64,000 nucleotides of DNA from Polyangia bacterium (lineage in GTDB: Bacteria > Myxococcota_A > Polyangia > Fen-1088), in contig DATATI010000080.1 in assembly GCA_036268875.1 (NCBI GenBank), forward strand, positions 1-64,000. Reading direction: 5' to 3'. The notes under the pieces were generated by a model. That model was not told the origin of the DNA. It saw nothing but the letters and a program-made list of their open reading frames with translations, and did no database searches. Below are positions 53,447-61,249 of this stretch, piece after piece; position 1 is the stretch's first letter, and each line of letters starts with the position of its first letter. A program made the translations under genes and the position numbers.

Positions 53447-54496
53447 TCAGGGACCGGTGGCGGAGGCTTTGCCCGCCGCCAGTGCCGCCACCTGCGCGGC
53501 GGTCAAGGCCACGTCGTAGATGCGCAGCTCGTCCACCGTGCCGTTAAAAGGGGCGCCGGCGTTGTAGGCGGCGATTTCTGTGCGGGTGACGGCGGCGGTG
53601 TTCGGCGTACCGGTGCCGGTCGCCGGCGTGCCGCCGTCAACGTAAAGCTTGTGAGTGGTCCCATCGAACGTATATGCGACGTGGTGCCAGACATTCACCG
53701 ACGGCGGCGCAACGGAAACCAAGGGCGTCGTTCCCCATTTCCACGCGGTCAATTGATTGTTGAGAATGCCCAGCGCGATGGCCTGTGACAATGACGGGTT
53801 CCACAGGCAGACCAGATACTGTTGCGTGTTGACCGACTTGAAGTTGACCCAGGCGGCGATGGTCTGGCTGGCGTTGTTCTTCGGGATGGACGTGTTGCCG
53901 GCGACGGCGTACGCATTCGCGTTGAAGACGATGGCGGCCGAATCGGCGAACTGCACCGGCGGCAGATTGGCGCTGCCGCTGACCCATCCGGGGGTATTGT
54001 GAATGGTTGCGTCGTTGCCGGTGTTCGAGCTGTCGTGCAGGGTCGTGCCCTGGGCCTCGTCGAATTTCCAGTAGCCGACCAGGTTCGGCTCGACCAGCTG
54101 CCCGGCATCGGCGCCGGTGTCTTTGTCTGGATCGCCCGCGACATCCTTGGCCAGGTCGGGTTTCTGCAGATCCTCCCCGCCGCCGTCGGCAGGGCCCACG
54201 TCGGGCGCCGCCTGATCAGTGTCGTCGGCATCGAGCACGGGCGAACCGCCGCTTCCCGCGTCGTCCGGCGCGATTGAACCACCAGTGCCGATCGCGCCGG
54301 GAAGGTCCGGATCGAAAGGCGCATCGGTGATCGAATCGCCACCCGTTCCACCGCCGGTTCCGGCGTCGGTTCCGCCGCCAGTCAGGGCGTCGAATCCGCC
54401 GAAGGTTTCGGGTGACTGGCAGCCGAGAATCAACAACGGCGCAAACATCAGCAGCCGCCGGCGCGAATTTGCTGGGGGGTGAGTGATCGAGGACAT
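53447..54496 (-). CDS. LamG-domain lipoprotein
   Basis: 349 residues from the ATG at 54496 (MSSITHPPANSRRRLLMFAP), lipobox LLILGC. An Asp/Gly/Thr-rich tether of about 120 residues leads to one LamG/concanavalin-A-like domain: LVGYWKFDEAQGTTLHDSSN, ASQTIAAWVNFKSVN, WHHVAYTFDGTTHKLYVDG, FNGTVDELRIYDVALTAAQV. Such domains bind glycans or proteins at the surface. It stands alone, divergent from the TAXI protein gene. Confidence 0.88.
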   Translation of the reverse strand: MSSITHPPANSRRRLLMFAPLLILGCQSPETFGGFDALTGGGTDAGTGGGTGGDSITDAPFDPDLPGAIGTGGSIAPDDAGSGGSPVLDADDTDQAAPDVGPADGGGEDLQKPDLAKDVAGDPDKDTGADAGQLVEPNLVGYWKFDEAQGTTLHDSSNTGNDATIHNTPGWVSGSANLPPVQFADSAAIVFNANAYAVAGNTSIPKNNASQTIAAWVNFKSVNTQQYLVCLWNPSLSQAIALGILNNQLTAWKWGTTPLVSVAPPSVNVWHHVAYTFDGTTHKLYVDGGTPATGTGTPNTAAVTRTEIAAYNAGAPFNGTVDELRIYDVALTAAQVAALAAGKASATGP

Positions 54497-54670
54497 CGAT
54501 TTTTTCCGTCGCGTACTGCCAATCGTCGATCCCGCGTGCTGCTCGCGCATCATACGCTTGGCGCTCCCCGGCGGGCAGCGAGGAACAGTCGGTCGGAGCG
54601 GGCTTGGCGGCCCAGCCAAAACAACGCTGGCGATCCGCCGCTGTTCCCGCCTCGGGTACAATCGCGCCCG

Positions 54671-56008
54671 ATGCGCGACGCTTCCGACAAAAACCCGACC
54701 AACGCCGGGGCGCGCCTGCGCGCCCTCTCATGGCGCGACATCCTGACCGTCGGCCTGCCGGCGGCCCTGGTCATCGGCGCGGCCTTCGCCTTCGCCGGCA
54801 AGCTGATGCAGTCGGCGCCGCCCGGGCACATCCGCATGATCAGCGGCTCGACCGGCAGCAGCTTTCGCAACCTGGCCGAGAAGTACAAAAAAATCATCGA
54901 GGGTCATGGCGTCAAGGTGGAGGTCGTCCCGTCGGAAGGCGCGCTGGACAACTTGCAGCGTCTGGCCGATCGCCAGTCATCGATCGACGTCGGCTTCGTG
55001 CAGGGCGGCCTCACTGACGGCCTGGACATCAGCCGCCTGGTGTCCCTGGGGACGGTGTTCACGCAGCCGTTGATGGTTTACTACCGGCTGCCGCAACCGA
55101 TCGATCGGCTGAGCGAGCTGCGTGGCAAGCGCGTCGCCATCGGCACCGAAGGCAGCGGCACGCACGCCCTGGCGTTGAAGCTGCTGAAGGCCAACGACAT
55201 GGATGACAAGGCGGCCACGTTGATCGCCGAGCACGGCGAGGACGCCGCCCGCTCCCTGGCAACAGGAAAGCTGGACGCCGCGTTTCTGATGGGCGATTCA
55301 GCGACGCCCGAGGTGATGCGCGGCCTGCGCCAAGCATCCGGTGTGCGGTTGATGAGTTTTCGCCAGGCCGCCGGTTACGTGCGGCGCTTGAAGTTCCTCT
55401 CGCGCATGACGCTGCCCGAAGGGGCGCTGGAGCTGGGCAAGGATTATCCGTCGGAAGACGTGTCGCTGATCGGCCCGGCGGTCGAGCTGGTGGCGCACCG
55501 GGATCTGCACCCGGCCATCTCCGACATGCTGATCGCGGCGGCGCGCGAGATCCACAGTGGGCCCGGGATGTACCGCGCTGCTGGCGAGTATCCCGCTCCG
55601 CTGGAACATGACTTTCCCATCAGCAACGACGCCGAACGTTATTACAAATCGGGCGGCCAGTTCCTGTACAAACGTCTGCCCTTCTGGCTGGCCAGCCTGA
55701 TCGATCGCGTGCTGGTGCTGGTGCTGCCGCTGCTGGTGATCGTCGTGCCGGCCACGCGCGCCGTGCCGTCACTTTACCGGTGGCGGGTGCGGTCGCGCAT
55801 CTACCGTTGGTACGGTGCCTTGATGGCCATCGAACGCGACATGCACCAGGCGCGCAGCGATGACGACCGCGCCGCCATCGCCAAGCGACTGGATGACATC
55901 GAAGAGGCGGTCAACGACTTGAAGACGCCGCTGTCTTTCGCGGATCAACTGTACGTGCTGCGCGACCACGTCGGCACCGTTCGTCGGCGATTGACCCCTC
56001 AACACTGA
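54671..56008 (+). CDS. TAXI-family solute-binding protein with membrane anchors
   Basis: 445 residues from the ATG at 54671. A membrane segment near residues 25-43 precedes a periplasmic TAXI/NMT1-like binding domain (MISGSTGSSFRNLAEKYKKI, VVPSEGALDNLQRLADRQSS, IDVGFVQGG, GKRVAIGTEGSGTHALALKL, KLDAAFLMGDSATPEV). A second membrane segment (about 348-366, DRVLVLVLPLLVIVVPAT) leads to a cytoplasmic helical tail rich in charged residues. Unlike typical secreted TAXI proteins it is anchored at both ends, and no TRAP permease is adjacent. It may act in signalling or with a distant permease. Confidence 0.87.
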   Translation: MRDASDKNPTNAGARLRALSWRDILTVGLPAALVIGAAFAFAGKLMQSAPPGHIRMISGSTGSSFRNLAEKYKKIIEGHGVKVEVVPSEGALDNLQRLADRQSSIDVGFVQGGLTDGLDISRLVSLGTVFTQPLMVYYRLPQPIDRLSELRGKRVAIGTEGSGTHALALKLLKANDMDDKAATLIAEHGEDAARSLATGKLDAAFLMGDSATPEVMRGLRQASGVRLMSFRQAAGYVRRLKFLSRMTLPEGALELGKDYPSEDVSLIGPAVELVAHRDLHPAISDMLIAAAREIHSGPGMYRAAGEYPAPLEHDFPISNDAERYYKSGGQFLYKRLPFWLASLIDRVLVLVLPLLVIVVPATRAVPSLYRWRVRSRIYRWYGALMAIERDMHQARSDDDRAAIAKRLDDIEEAVNDLKTPLSFADQLYVLRDHVGTVRRRLTPQH

Positions 56009-56171
56009 CTGTCAAAGACGTCTGCGCAAGCGTTGTCGAGGGCGCAACCGACGTTGTTTGAAGGACAACAGTGAGACGGGCACCTGCATCGACATTTCCA
56101 TGAGTTAGGAAAACCGACGAAGCAATTTAGTTGGCCTGATTACTGCTTTTTTATCTACGCGAGGCGACGCG

Positions 56172-57428
56172 ATGATAAAAGGCAAACTGGCGATTCCGGC
56201 GACTTTCTTGGCTCTGTGGTCCACCACGGGCTGCAACGAAACGGCGGCAACAGACACCAGCGATACCCAGGGCGAGGCGACGGCCGCCCAGAACGGCATG
56301 CCTGACATCAACGGATTGTCGGCTTACAACGGCCTCAATTCGCACAACGGGCTGAACGTTTTCAACGGCCTCAACTCGTTCAACGGCCTCAACTCGTTCA
56401 ACGGTTTGATGAGCACGTTCGACGGCCGCCTCACCACGTCGTACCTGGTCAAGTGCGCGCTGCCTGCCGGCCGCACCATCACCAAACAAGATCAATACAA
56501 CGTCTGGTACACCTACCCGGGCGCCATCGGTATGGGCCCCGGCTGGGAGAGCGGCACCTGCGACGCCAACTGCCAGCAGGGCATCTCGGCCTGCATGATG
56601 GCCCACGTGAACACCGCCGGCGTGCACATCCCGCTGTGGCTCGACTCGCCCGCCACCTCCGTCGGCTGGGGTCAGAGCGCTGATTATCCCAACGAAGAGG
56701 GCACCTACTTCGGCAACATCTTCACGCCCAACTCCAGCACCGGAAAGAACGACGCCTTCTACTGCAACAATCCCGGCTGGACAAAGTCGGTGGTCCCCGG
56801 CCGCCTGGGCGCGTACCAGCCGAACGCGCCGTACACCAACCCCTTCGGTCAAGACGCGATGTGCGCCGGTCACTGCGCCGCCGCTCCTTCGCCGCACCAG
56901 AACGACGGTTGGGCTTCCTGCAAGGGTTACAACACCCCCGTCACCGTCTGGCGCCAGAACGCCCCCACCTTCACCAATGGCCAAGCCTACATGATCTGCA
57001 ACAACTGGAGCGGCAAGTGCCTAGACGTCGACAACACCTGGGGCGGCATGTACGACGGTGCCAACGTCCAGCAGTGGACGTACGGCTACACCAATAACCA
57101 GCGTTGGTACATCAACGCCACCAGCGGTGGCTACTTCAAGATTTGCAACAAGAACAGCGGCAAGTGCCTGGACGTCGACAGCGGCGGCGACCCGGTCAAC
57201 GGCGGGATGAACGACGGTGCCAACGTCCACCAGTGGACCTACGCCGGCACCGACAACCAGCAGTTCTCCATCTCGCCGGTCGGCGGCGGCAACTACGCGG
57301 TCGTCGAGAAGAGGAGCAGCAAGGCCCTGGACATCCAGGACTGGAACTGGAACAACGGCGGCAACATCCAGCAGTGGTACTACTGGGGCCAGGCCAACCA
57401 GACCTGGACCATCAGCGCGGCCTACTAA
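56172..57428 (+). CDS. Ricin-type beta-trefoil lectin lipoprotein with NGL repeats
   Basis: 418 residues. Signal with lipobox STTGC. Residues about 47-85 are a six-residue repeat on NGL(N/S)xx, six copies. A middle domain of about 170 residues carries paired Cys (ESGTCDANCQQGISACMMAH; MCAGHC). The last 140 residues form a ricin-type beta-trefoil: QAYMICNNWSGKCLDVDNTW, ANVQQWTYGYTNNQRWYI, KICNKNSGKCLDVDSGG, ANVHQWTYAGTDNQQFSI, NIQQWYYWGQANQTWTI, with three QxW-type units. Probably a surface or secreted sugar-binding protein. A terminator follows at 57,461. Confidence 0.88.
   Translation: MIKGKLAIPATFLALWSTTGCNETAATDTSDTQGEATAAQNGMPDINGLSAYNGLNSHNGLNVFNGLNSFNGLNSFNGLMSTFDGRLTTSYLVKCALPAGRTITKQDQYNVWYTYPGAIGMGPGWESGTCDANCQQGISACMMAHVNTAGVHIPLWLDSPATSVGWGQSADYPNEEGTYFGNIFTPNSSTGKNDAFYCNNPGWTKSVVPGRLGAYQPNAPYTNPFGQDAMCAGHCAAAPSPHQNDGWASCKGYNTPVTVWRQNAPTFTNGQAYMICNNWSGKCLDVDNTWGGMYDGANVQQWTYGYTNNQRWYINATSGGYFKICNKNSGKCLDVDSGGDPVNGGMNDGANVHQWTYAGTDNQQFSISPVGGGNYAVVEKRSSKALDIQDWNWNNGGNIQQWYYWGQANQTWTISAAY
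56310..56408. repeat. 18-bp tandem repeat encoding NGLNSF-like units
   Basis: Six units with AACGGCCTCAA as the common core inside the ricin-lectin gene; the last three are almost identical in DNA, so recent duplication or slippage is likely. Confidence 0.8.
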
Positions 57429-57460
57429 CCCGCGCGTGACAGTCCGATTCCTTCCCAAGC

Positions 57461-57495
57461 AACGGGGGTCGCAAACGCCGCCCCCGTTTTCGTTT
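57461..57495 (+). terminator. Rho-independent terminator after the lectin gene
   Basis: 8-bp stem AACGGGGG/CCCCCGTT (57461-57468 with 57481-57488) and a 12-nt loop, followed by TTCGTTTT. It lies 32 bp after the lectin stop codon. Confidence 0.8.
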
Positions 57496-57506
57496 TGGGC
57501 GGGCGA

Positions 57507-58439
57507 TCAGAAACACGCCGAGACACCGACGCTGGTCGGCGCCACCGCCAACGCCACCGTCGCGCTGCCGTCGGGCGCCTTGATGATCGCGCCCAGCGCC
57601 GTGGCGGCGACGACCGCGCCGGCGCCGATCGAAACGTAGCCCAGCGCCTTGATGCCGCCCTTGTCGTAACCGTTCTCGGTCAGCATGCCGACGCCCGACG
57701 CGCCGGCCGCCACCCCCGACAGCAGGATCACCCACGGCGCCCAGCGCGGCGGCCCGGCGCGGTCGCGCGATGAATCGCCCAGCGACAGCGACAGCGACGT
57801 GCCCACTGCCAGTCCCGCCGACAACACCGCCAGCGACGTGAGACCGATGAGCGGCAGCGTACAGGCGTCGGCTTGCCCGGCGCTGTCGCGACACTTGTAG
57901 TGCGCGTGCACGGCGGCGCTGGCGCCGGCGATGCCCAGCAGACCGACCCATGGCAAGGCCCGCGTCCACCCCGACGAAGATGAATCCGCCGACGCTGCCC
58001 GCCCTGATTCAAAGCCAGGCCCCGCCTGACCGGCGGGCGTCTCCAGCGCCGTCACCAGCAGGCTTTCGGCGGCCAGTTGCAAGCGGCTGGCGGTTTCGGC
58101 GTCGTCGCAACCGGTGCACCGCCCGTCGCGATCGCTCAGCACGCGCGCCGTGCGGGGATCAGTGAGGCGCAGCTTGAAGATGGTTTCCGACGCGGTCTGG
58201 ACCACCTCCGCCGACAATTCATAGCTGGCCTTGTCGGCCGAGACCACCGTGTATCGGCCGCCGGCCAGGGCGCGGCGCAGGGATTCGTCGAAGCGCTCGC
58301 GCGCCGCCGGGCTGACGCCGCTGGCGGTCAGCTTGGTCGCCACGTCCGCGGCGCGCGCCGACGAAGCCGCCGCCAGAAAACCCGCCGCCACCAGCGCGAG
58401 ACGCGCCCGGAAAACCCACCGCCATGGTCTGCGTCCCAT
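57507..58439 (-). CDS. Exported protein of unknown function with paired-Cys motif
   Basis: 310 residues. A signal peptide (LALVAAGFLAAASSARA) is followed by an alpha/beta region (RRALAGGRYTVVSADKASYE, VQTASETIFKLRLTD), the motif GRCTGCDDAETASRLQLAAE, and then three or four hydrophobic segments (LPWVGLLGIAGASAAVHAH; LIGLTSLAVLSAGLAVGTSL; WVILLSGVAAGASGVGML; ALGYVSIGAGAVVAATALGA). The layout matches the divergent neighbour at 58,578, which has DFACDACSTEAVAQKFEQRA at the same place. Probably a myxobacterial envelope protein of unassigned function. Confidence 0.75.
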   Translation of the reverse strand: MGRRPWRWVFRARLALVAAGFLAAASSARAADVATKLTASGVSPAARERFDESLRRALAGGRYTVVSADKASYELSAEVVQTASETIFKLRLTDPRTARVLSDRDGRCTGCDDAETASRLQLAAESLLVTALETPAGQAGPGFESGRAASADSSSSGWTRALPWVGLLGIAGASAAVHAHYKCRDSAGQADACTLPLIGLTSLAVLSAGLAVGTSLSLSLGDSSRDRAGPPRWAPWVILLSGVAAGASGVGMLTENGYDKGGIKALGYVSIGAGAVVAATALGAIIKAPDGSATVALAVAPTSVGVSACF

Positions 58440-58577
58440 CGGCGCGGGACTTTAACACGGTCGAAAGTCCCGTCGATCGGCGGCGCCGTCATGACGACGA
58501 TGGCGATCGAAGTATGGACCTGATGCCGCGCGTTGGGTTCTAATGGCCGCCCGATGCGTGGTGAGGAGACAGGGCGA

Positions 58578-59501
58578 GTGACTGGCCTACGGACGCGCGG
58601 CGTGTGGCTGATGGGCGCGCTGGTGCTGATGGCGGCGGCGACCGCGCCAGCGCCGCTGCACGCCCGATCGCTGGCCCAGGCCACCGCGCCGGCGGCACCG
58701 AGCGCGGATGACCGGCCGCGGGTGACGTTCCTGGGCACCGACGTCGCCGGCGGCGCGGCCAGCGACGGGCGGGCGTTCGACGAGGCCGTCGTCAAAGGAT
58801 TGCAACGCACCGACATCGCCTTCGTGGCCATCGACAGCGGCAAGATCCCGCACACCGCCGAAGGATTGATCTGCGCCGGCCCGTCGTGCCTGGCCCGGGC
58901 CGCCGCCGCGACGGGCGCGCGCTACTTCGTGCGCGCCGAGGCCCGCGCCCAGCCCACGCCCGGCGCGCCCTCGCCGTCGTCGTCGTCATCGTACACGGCC
59001 AAGGTGCAGGTCTTCCGCGTTCACCCGTTCGAGACCGTGGCCTCCGGCGATTTCGCCTGCGACGCCTGTTCGACCGAGGCGGTGGCGCAAAAATTCGAGC
59101 AACGCGCGACCGACGCCATGGCCAAGGCGCTGGCTGCCGGCGCGGGCGGCGACAGCCAGCCGACTCTGACCGTCGCCGTTGACAACGAAGGCAGCTCGAA
59201 CGGCGGGCGCGTCGGTCCGTGGATCGTCGGCGGTGCCGGCGTCGCGCTGGTGGGCGCGGGCGTCTTTCTGGTTGCGCGCGGCGATCAATCGGCGTGTCCG
59301 GGCGTGCCGGCGTCGGCATGTGGACAGACCTATTCCGACGCACGCACCGGCTGGCTGCTGAGCGGCGTGGGGTTGGCGGCCATCGGCGGGGCGATCGCCT
59401 GGGGCTGGGTGGGTCCACGCGAGCATGCGCCGAACACAGGACCGCTGGTGTCGCTGTTCTCGGTGGGCCCGAACAGTGTCACCGTCGGAGGAGAATTCTG
59501 A
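58578..59501 (+). CDS. Exported protein of unknown function with paired-Cys motif (relative of 57,507)
   Basis: 307 residues from the GTG at 58578, preceded by GAGGAG; ATG at 58554 is an alternative. Signal peptide (VWLMGALVLMAAATAPAPLH), a domain with RPRVTFLGTDVAGGAASDGR and ARYFVRAEARAQ, the Cys pair DFACDACSTEAVAQKF, and two C-terminal hydrophobic segments (GPWIVGGAGVALVGAGVFLV; GWLLSGVGLAAIGGAIAWGW). The opening part resembles TolB-N/FlgO-like domains that sum up into PEGA-type envelope proteins, but this is weak. Its TGA overlaps the next ATG (TGATG), so the two are translationally coupled. Confidence 0.75.
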   Translation: MTGLRTRGVWLMGALVLMAAATAPAPLHARSLAQATAPAAPSADDRPRVTFLGTDVAGGAASDGRAFDEAVVKGLQRTDIAFVAIDSGKIPHTAEGLICAGPSCLARAAAATGARYFVRAEARAQPTPGAPSPSSSSSYTAKVQVFRVHPFETVASGDFACDACSTEAVAQKFEQRATDAMAKALAAGAGGDSQPTLTVAVDNEGSSNGGRVGPWIVGGAGVALVGAGVFLVARGDQSACPGVPASACGQTYSDARTGWLLSGVGLAAIGGAIAWGWVGPREHAPNTGPLVSLFSVGPNSVTVGGEF

Positions 59502-61159
59502 TGGCGCCGCAGCCGAACCAGCATCGCCGTAGATGGCGAGGCGTTGGAGCGATCGTTTTCTTGCTGGCCTTGGCGTCACCCGCGTGCCGGACCTATCAGA
59601 ACGCCACCGAGTATTGCGACGAGAACAACCCTTGCGTGTCCGGCACCTGCGACATGGGGACCAGACTGTGCAAAGGCGACGGCGGCTTTGAGCCGATCAT
59701 GGAAGGGGACGCGCCAAGCGACGGAAACCAATCCGACCGCGCCATTGCGCCCGGCGACGCTCCGACGTTGGACGCCGCCGATGCGGAGGCGGCGTTCGCT
59801 TGCAAAAGCGATGATGACTGCAAGGGCAACGCGAACGGACCGGCCTGTGACCCGCACGGGAAGTGCGTGGCCTGCACAGACAACTACTGCAGGATGACCT
59901 CGTCCAGCACGCCCATCTGCGAGAATAGTCAGTGCGTCGAGTGCACCCCGGCATCGAATACGAACTGCACGGGCAACACGCCTGTCTGCGGCACCGACAA
60001 CAAATGCCACGGCTGCCAGGCCGACACCGAATGCCAGTTGTCCGCGCCGGCCTGCGAGACGACGGATCAGGACATGAACCAGGGCAGCTGCGTAGGGTGT
60101 ACGGACGCCTTCTGCGCCAAAATAGCTGCCAAGCCGGTCTGCGAACCAATCAATAAAAAGACCTGTGTCCAGTGTACGGACTCAAAAAAACACTGCGCTG
60201 GCGACAACCCCATCTGCGGAAGTGACAACCGCTGTCACCCCTGCACGCTGGACAGCGATTGCGTGGCGGCCTATGGGGCCCTGCCCGGGCTGTGCTACGG
60301 CGGCCGGTGCGCCACGGACAGCGACAGCGTGTATGTCGAATTCAACCAGAACGGATGCCCCGGTGCCAACGGTTCGGTCACGGCGCCTTACTGCACCCCC
60401 AACAACGGCGTCTCTGCCCTGGCTTCAGCCAAAAAGAAATATTTGGTCATTATTGGCGCAGTCAACGATCAACTGGTGATGAACACCAACAGTCTTACGC
60501 CAGTGGTGATCGGCCGGCCAAACGGCACGAACGCAGGCAGCATCCCAGCGGTGTCAGCCACCGGCATTCTGGTGTCGTCCGACAACGTGGTGATTCGCGA
60601 CCTGTCTATCGGCAATGGGACCACGTCCGCCAGCAAAGGCATCGTGATCAGTGGCTTCGGCACCAAGGTGCAGTTGCAGCACCTCACCATCTCTCTCGGC
60701 AATGGTCTCGGTGTGGATGCCGAGGCCGGCACCAGCCTGCAAATGGATCGCTGCCTGCTTCAAAACAACATGGCCGGCGGCGTGCTGATAAACGGCGCCG
60801 GTTACCAGATCGCGAACTCCATCCTCACGTCGAACCTTTATGGGCTGAAGTTCACGGCCGCTGCGATTCCAACATCCTCACAGGTTCTATACAGCACCAT
60901 CGTCGCCAACCAGGGAAACGCAGTCACCTGCGACACCACGAACGCCCAACCGATCAACGAATCCATCGTGGTAGGCGTCAACGATTCCTGCACGCTGAAC
61001 AATGACGTTACCACCATGACAGCCTTCGATTCAGCGAGGCCGTTTCATCTGACCGGCCCGCTGGGTTGCCCCAGCGGGGATCCGACCACCATCCCCGATC
61101 ACGACTACGACGGCGAGTCACGTAGCAAGCCCACCGATTGCGGCGCTGATCAGCACTGA
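59501..61159 (+). CDS. Cys-rich protein with right-handed beta-helix domain
   Basis: 552 residues; the ATG shares one base with the previous stop and has GGAGGAG upstream. A signal ending LALASPAC (possible lipobox) precedes about 250 residues with more than 30 Cys in EGF/disulfide-like modules (CDENNPCVSGTCDMGTRLC; CTDNYCRM; CHGCQADTECQLSAPAC; CTDAFCAKIAAKPVC). A parallel beta-helix follows (GILVSSDNVVIRDLSIGNGT, VQLQHLTISLGNGLGVDAEA, ANSILTSNLYGLKFTA). This arrangement is typical of large myxobacterial surface proteins. Function unknown; beta-helices often act on polysaccharide, but no catalytic residues are apparent. Confidence 0.85.
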   Translation: MAPQPNQHRRRWRGVGAIVFLLALASPACRTYQNATEYCDENNPCVSGTCDMGTRLCKGDGGFEPIMEGDAPSDGNQSDRAIAPGDAPTLDAADAEAAFACKSDDDCKGNANGPACDPHGKCVACTDNYCRMTSSSTPICENSQCVECTPASNTNCTGNTPVCGTDNKCHGCQADTECQLSAPACETTDQDMNQGSCVGCTDAFCAKIAAKPVCEPINKKTCVQCTDSKKHCAGDNPICGSDNRCHPCTLDSDCVAAYGALPGLCYGGRCATDSDSVYVEFNQNGCPGANGSVTAPYCTPNNGVSALASAKKKYLVIIGAVNDQLVMNTNSLTPVVIGRPNGTNAGSIPAVSATGILVSSDNVVIRDLSIGNGTTSASKGIVISGFGTKVQLQHLTISLGNGLGVDAEAGTSLQMDRCLLQNNMAGGVLINGAGYQIANSILTSNLYGLKFTAAAIPTSSQVLYSTIVANQGNAVTCDTTNAQPINESIVVGVNDSCTLNNDVTTMTAFDSARPFHLTGPLGCPSGDPTTIPDHDYDGESRSKPTDCGADQH

Positions 61160-61249
61160 CCTTGAGGTCATGTCACGGAAGTGACCTACCCCTCCCCCCG
61201 GCCACCCACGCCCCTTGCATCGGCGCCGTTCCGATCCTAGGACTTGCCC

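Noticed and set aside
52252..53547. 431-codon plus-strand frame opposite the cupin gene
   Set aside because: Low-complexity Arg/Gly/Ala/Gln composition and no start signal; the cupin metal ligands lie on the minus strand.
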